This document shows, one piece after another, positions 60,360 through 64,000 of a DNA stretch of 64,000 nucleotides. The stretch lies in assembly GCA_016712665.1 (NCBI GenBank), contig JADJQP010000003.1, positions 1-64,000 of the forward strand, written 5' to 3'. The notes beneath the pieces are model-generated. The model made no database searches and was not told the DNA's origin. It worked only from the letters and a program-made list of their open reading frames with translations. Each line of letters starts with the position of its first letter. Position 1 is the stretch's first letter. The stretch is from Bacteroidota bacterium (GTDB taxonomy: Bacteria; Bacteroidota; Bacteroidia; Chitinophagales; Chitinophagaceae). The translations under genes and the position numbers were made by a program.

Positions 60360-63113
60360 ATGAGAAATCAAGATTTAGATATAAAAATTAAAGGAGCGAG
60401 GGTTCACAACCTCAAAAATATTCATGTAGATATTCCATATAATAAATTAACCGTGGTCACCGGAGTAAGCGGATCCGGTAAGTCATCACTTACTATGGAT
60501 ACCCTATTTGCCGAAGGCCAAAGACGCTATGTAGAAAGTTTAAGCTCCTACGCTCGTCAATTTATGAAAAGTATGCAAAAACCTGATGTCGATATGATTG
60601 AAGGACTTTGCCCAGCCATTGCCATTGACCAGAAAGTAAGCGCCCGGACGCCCAGATCTACGGTTGGTTCCATGACCGAGATCAATGATTACCTGCGTTT
60701 ACTATTTGCCAAAATTGGACGAACCTATTCTCCCATCAGTCAACGAGAAGTGGTAAAGGATGAGGTAAAAGATGTGGTACAATTTATTGCCGAAGCGGCC
60801 CCTGAAACCAAAATTCTGATTCCGATTCCTTTACCAAAGGAAATTGAAAAGAACTTGAAATACTATTTAGACGATTTGTTACACAAGGGCTTTACCCGAT
60901 TATACAACTCCAAAACCAAGGAAACGCTATCGATTGAAGAAATACTTGAGCAAGAAAAAATAAAAATGGATTCTAAACAAACGTATATCCTAATTGACCG
61001 ACTCATTACCCGAAATTTTGACGATGATGAATTGCATCGGGTGGCAGATAGTATTCAAACTGCCTTTGATGAAACCAATGGCGATGTGTATTTGGAATTG
61101 AACGGAAAAACCTTGAAGCATTTTTGCAATCGATTTGAGGCCGATGGGATTCGATTTGAAATGCCTACCCCAAACTTTTTCTCTTATAATAACCCTTATG
61201 GCGCTTGTCCGGAATGCGAAGGATTTGGCACCGTCATAGGTTTGGATGAAAGCCTGATTATTCCCAACAAACATTTGTCGGTATATGAAGGGGCGGTAGC
61301 TTGCTGGAATGGCGAAAAAATGAGCGAATGGAAACAGGCCTTTATTAGGCATCATGCCGAAGTATTTTCAATTCATAAACCTATAAAAAATCTAAGCGCA
61401 GAAGAACTGAAAATTTTATGGAATGGGAAACATGGTATTGATGCTTTTTTTAAAATGGTGCAAGAAAATGTATACAAAATTCAATACCGTGTGCTGCAGT
61501 CTCGCTATCGAGGAAAGGCCCGCTGCAGCAGCTGCGAAGGAACCCGACTGCGCAAAGATGCTTTGTATGTCAAAATAAACAATACCCATATTGCTACTTT
61601 GCTCGATAGCCCCATTGATTCATTGCATCAATGGGTTAGCACCTTGACACTCAAACCGCATGATGCCGAAATTGCCAAAAGAATTTTACTCGAGTTGGAA
61701 ATCAGATTGAAAACATTATTAGATGTTGGGTTGAGTTATTTAACCCTTAATCGAACGGCCAATACTTTAAGTGGCGGTGAAAGTCAACGAATACAACTGA
61801 CTCGAGTCATTGGAAGTAATCTTAGTGACAGTTTATACATTCTTGATGAGCCCAGCATCGGCCTGCATGCCAGAGATACCCATCGCTTGATAAAAATACT
61901 AAAACAATTGCGTGACCTCGGCAATACGGTAGTGGTAGTGGAACATGATGAACATATTATGAAGGCTTGCGATCATATTATTGATATGGGCCCCCTTGCG
62001 TCGCATTTAGGAGGCGAAGTGATTGCCGAAGGAAATTATCAATCCATTTTAAAAAATAAAAAAAGTTTAACCGCAAAATACCTATTGGGCGATTTAAAGG
62101 TTGGCAACAAAAAAAATGTACGCAAACCGGTTAATAAAATAACCTTGAGCGACTGTGATGTACACAATTTAAAAAACATAACGGTTAGCTTCCCTTTAAA
62201 TATGTTGACCGTATTAACAGGGGTAAGTGGTTCGGGCAAAACCAGTTTGATAAAACATATTTTATATCCGGCACTCAAAAATGCCAAAGGCGACTATACC
62301 TTAAAACCGGGGAGTTTTGGAGAACTTAGCGGAGACCTTCAGGCCATTGAGCAAGTAGAGATGGTCGATCAAAATCCTATCGGAAAATCATCTCGATCAA
62401 ATCCTATTAGTTATATCAAAGCCTACGATGATATCAGGGCCTTGTTTAGTAATCAGCAACTTTCTAAAGTTAGAGGCTATGCACCCGGATTCTTTTCTTT
62501 TAATGTTGATGGGGGCGTTGTGATCATTGTAAAGGTGAGGGAAACCACCATCGAAATGCAGTTTCTAGCGGACGTGCATCTTCCATGCGAAATGTGCAAA
62601 GGAAAACGATTTAAGCAGGAAATATTAGAAATACTGTATAAGGGAAAAAATATTGCTGAAATACTGGATATGAGTGTAGATGAGGCCTTAGTCCTTTTTT
62701 CGGATACTAAGAAAATAGCGGATAAAATTAAATGCTTGCAAGATGTAGGTTTGGGATATATCAAACTAGGCCAATCATCTGATACTCTAAGTGGTGGCGA
62801 AGCACAACGGGTTAAACTGGCCTCCTTTTTGGATAAAAGTTATTTTGGCAAAAAGATTTTATTCATTTTTGATGAGCCGACCACCGGCTTACATTTCAAT
62901 GATATTCACAAATTGTTGGGTTCATTTGAAGCCTTGATTGAAAACGGGCATTCCATTATTGTGATTGAACACAATACGGATATTATTCGCAATGCCGATT
63001 GGATTATTGACCTAGGACCCGAAGGTGGTGAAGCCGGTGGAGAAATAATGTATGAAGGCCCTTATGCAGGTCTGCTAGCCTGTAAGAAAGGTTATACAGC
63101 AAAATTTTTATAA
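60360..63113 (+). CDS. uvrA: Excinuclease ABC subunit A (UvrA family)
   Basis: 917 residues from ATG at 60360 (a TTG four codons upstream is possible). Two ABC ATPase modules: Walker A GVSGSGKSSLTMDTLF and GVSGSGKTSLIKHILY; signatures LSGGESQRIQLTR and LSGGEAQRVKLAS; Walker B YILDEPSIGLHA and FIFDEPTTGLHF. Zinc modules: CPECEGFG with CSSCEGTRLRKDA, and CEMCKGKRF near the C-terminus. The first CxxC of the second zinc finger seems missing (GGVVIIVKVRETT), but a +1 reading gives GGRCDHCKGEG, so two compensating indels at 62511-62515 and 62542-62544 have scrambled it. Bacteroidota often have a second UvrA paralogue; which one this is cannot be said. Confidence 0.93.
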   Translation: MRNQDLDIKIKGARVHNLKNIHVDIPYNKLTVVTGVSGSGKSSLTMDTLFAEGQRRYVESLSSYARQFMKSMQKPDVDMIEGLCPAIAIDQKVSARTPRSTVGSMTEINDYLRLLFAKIGRTYSPISQREVVKDEVKDVVQFIAEAAPETKILIPIPLPKEIEKNLKYYLDDLLHKGFTRLYNSKTKETLSIEEILEQEKIKMDSKQTYILIDRLITRNFDDDELHRVADSIQTAFDETNGDVYLELNGKTLKHFCNRFEADGIRFEMPTPNFFSYNNPYGACPECEGFGTVIGLDESLIIPNKHLSVYEGAVACWNGEKMSEWKQAFIRHHAEVFSIHKPIKNLSAEELKILWNGKHGIDAFFKMVQENVYKIQYRVLQSRYRGKARCSSCEGTRLRKDALYVKINNTHIATLLDSPIDSLHQWVSTLTLKPHDAEIAKRILLELEIRLKTLLDVGLSYLTLNRTANTLSGGESQRIQLTRVIGSNLSDSLYILDEPSIGLHARDTHRLIKILKQLRDLGNTVVVVEHDEHIMKACDHIIDMGPLASHLGGEVIAEGNYQSILKNKKSLTAKYLLGDLKVGNKKNVRKPVNKITLSDCDVHNLKNITVSFPLNMLTVLTGVSGSGKTSLIKHILYPALKNAKGDYTLKPGSFGELSGDLQAIEQVEMVDQNPIGKSSRSNPISYIKAYDDIRALFSNQQLSKVRGYAPGFFSFNVDGGVVIIVKVRETTIEMQFLADVHLPCEMCKGKRFKQEILEILYKGKNIAEILDMSVDEALVLFSDTKKIADKIKCLQDVGLGYIKLGQSSDTLSGGEAQRVKLASFLDKSYFGKKILFIFDEPTTGLHFNDIHKLLGSFEALIENGHSIIVIEHNTDIIRNADWIIDLGPEGGEAGGEIMYEGPYAGLLACKKGYTAKFL

Positions 63114-63231
63114 AGAATTTGCTTTCGAAAAATCACTGTACCTCCTTGCAGGCAAACTTCACTATTCTTCAAGGCTTTTTCTATTTGCGACTTTGCGAGC
63201 AAACTTTACGCAACCAACAGCCTTTCTTTAG

Positions 63232-64000
63232 TTAGGGTTTATACTTCGCTTCTGAAAGAAATTTCTGACTATCCAAATTCTTTAAAGTCAAGCTATTCCA
63301 TTTTACCGATGGATGTTGCTCCAAGTACCTTCTCATAATTTGCCAACCAATCCAAGTGCCAATATTTCCCGGCGATTCGGGCGGCATGCCGGTAGAGGAA
63401 GGTCCTTCATTTACATACCTCATAATTTGCTGCCATTGGGTAGAAAACAACAAATTTTGCTTTTTAAAATAGCTCCAGATCATCCGCTCATTTTCCTGAC
63501 ACCACTTCAACTGTGGCGTTGAATAGCCAATGAGCATTTCGTCAGACAATTCCGGAAGGGTGTATTCCAAAAAAGTCATTTGAAGCCCCTTCGCCAACAT
63601 CAAATCCAATAAATTTTTCCCTTCAGGATTAAGCGGAAATCTGTTTTCAAAAATAGTTCGTGCAGCATTCACCGCTATATACTCCGGTTCGCACAATTCA
63701 ATTTGATATAAGGGCAAGCCCACTGAAGGATAAAACGGAAAATTCTTTCCTAAATGCATATCCAAACCAATTCCTAAAAGGGTATCCACCGTAACAGCAC
63801 TCCATTGATTCAAACCAGAGATAAAATAGTAGACGGCACCCCACTTTTCATCCGGAAAATAATATTTTATGTGTTTAAAAAGCGTTTCAAGTTGCCTATC
63901 TAGTTTTTTAGTATTGGGAAAATTCTTCTGCACGGTATCATACAAGTTGCGATAATCTTTATAGGTCAAAAAATGCCGCACCGAAGCTAAAAACGTGTCC
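63232..64000 (-). CDS. gldB: Gliding motility lipoprotein GldB, N-terminus outside window
   Basis: The frame stays open to the window edge (DTFLASVRHFLTYK at the end), so the start and lipobox lie to the right. Recognisable GldB blocks: LFKHIKYYFPDEKW, YYFISGLNQWSAVTVDTLLGIGLDMHLG, FYPSVGLPLYQ, LPELSDEMLIGYSTPQLKWCQENE, SPGNIGTWIGWQIMRRYL and the terminal SEAKYKP. GldB is needed for gliding and for type IX secretion assembly in Flavobacterium, consistent with the T9SS clients in this window. Confidence 0.9.
   Translation of the reverse strand, partial: DTFLASVRHFLTYKDYRNLYDTVQKNFPNTKKLDRQLETLFKHIKYYFPDEKWGAVYYFISGLNQWSAVTVDTLLGIGLDMHLGKNFPFYPSVGLPLYQIELCEPEYIAVNAARTIFENRFPLNPEGKNLLDLMLAKGLQMTFLEYTLPELSDEMLIGYSTPQLKWCQENERMIWSYFKKQNLLFSTQWQQIMRYVNEGPSSTGMPPESPGNIGTWIGWQIMRRYLEQHPSVKWNSLTLKNLDSQKFLSEAKYKP

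Noticed and set aside
60360..63113. A zinc-finger-less UvrA variant
   Set aside because: The missing CxxC is present in the +1 frame between two homopolymer runs, so an error is more likely.

Overview
The window comes from a member of the Bacteroidota. It carries type IX secretion sorting domains of both types (A at 25583-26926, B at 39218-42343), a GldB gliding-motility lipoprotein, PorT-like barrels, promoters of the -33 TTTG / -7 TAnnTTTG kind, and few Shine-Dalgarno sequences. The family level cannot be fixed from the sequence alone.

Region 1 (1-18599) is an integron gene-cassette array. Twenty-five attC sites of 129-134 bp, all in the same orientation, separate 24 complete cassettes plus one cut by the window edge. 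The first seven bases of each cassette (R', GTTRRRY type) are complementary to the R'' box that closes the same cassette, with one mismatch in cassette 7. This is the signature of circular cassette intermediates. No integrase gene or attI lies in the window; if one exists it should be to the left. The cargo is small lipoproteins, membrane and secreted proteins, a Phd/YefM-YoeB toxin-antitoxin pair, a RelA/SpoT-domain protein, proteins of unknown function, and at least six cassettes without a convincing gene, five of which fall into two repeated families. Every attC spacer carries TAnnTTT(G/A) on the strand that reads into the next cassette, often 19 bases after a TTTG-like box. The attC sites therefore look like portable promoters, which is the most interesting observation here.

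Region 2 (18600-20808) is the damaged distal edge of the array: a decayed IS3-family element with 26-bp terminal repeats, a truncated gene remnant and a frameshifted Imm51-like lipoprotein gene.

Region 3 (20939-64000) is ordinary chromosome. It holds CPBP, MarR and DoxX genes, mnmE, a proline dehydrogenase gene, a T9SS-exported protein gene, an ECF sigma factor with a membrane/barrel partner, nif3 with a zinc-ribbon coiled-coil gene, a TPR gene, recN, an amino-acid permease, purN, SRPBCC, SDR and LysE genes, a 1041-residue T9SS type B adhesin-like protein, a PaaH/PaaY-like pair, four tRNA genes with three tandem tRNA-derived repeats, fabG, a barrel, a fused oligopeptide ABC ATPase, a DPP-IV peptidase, three secreted caspase-like genes (two of them large tandem caspase-TPR paralogues), a TonB-C protein, uvrA and gldB.

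Many genes on both sides, including conserved housekeeping ones, are broken by single-base indels in homopolymer runs. In uvrA two compensating indels scramble a zinc-finger CxxC. This points to residual assembly or sequencing errors as much as to gene decay, so frameshifted genes are described as single genes where the join can be read.
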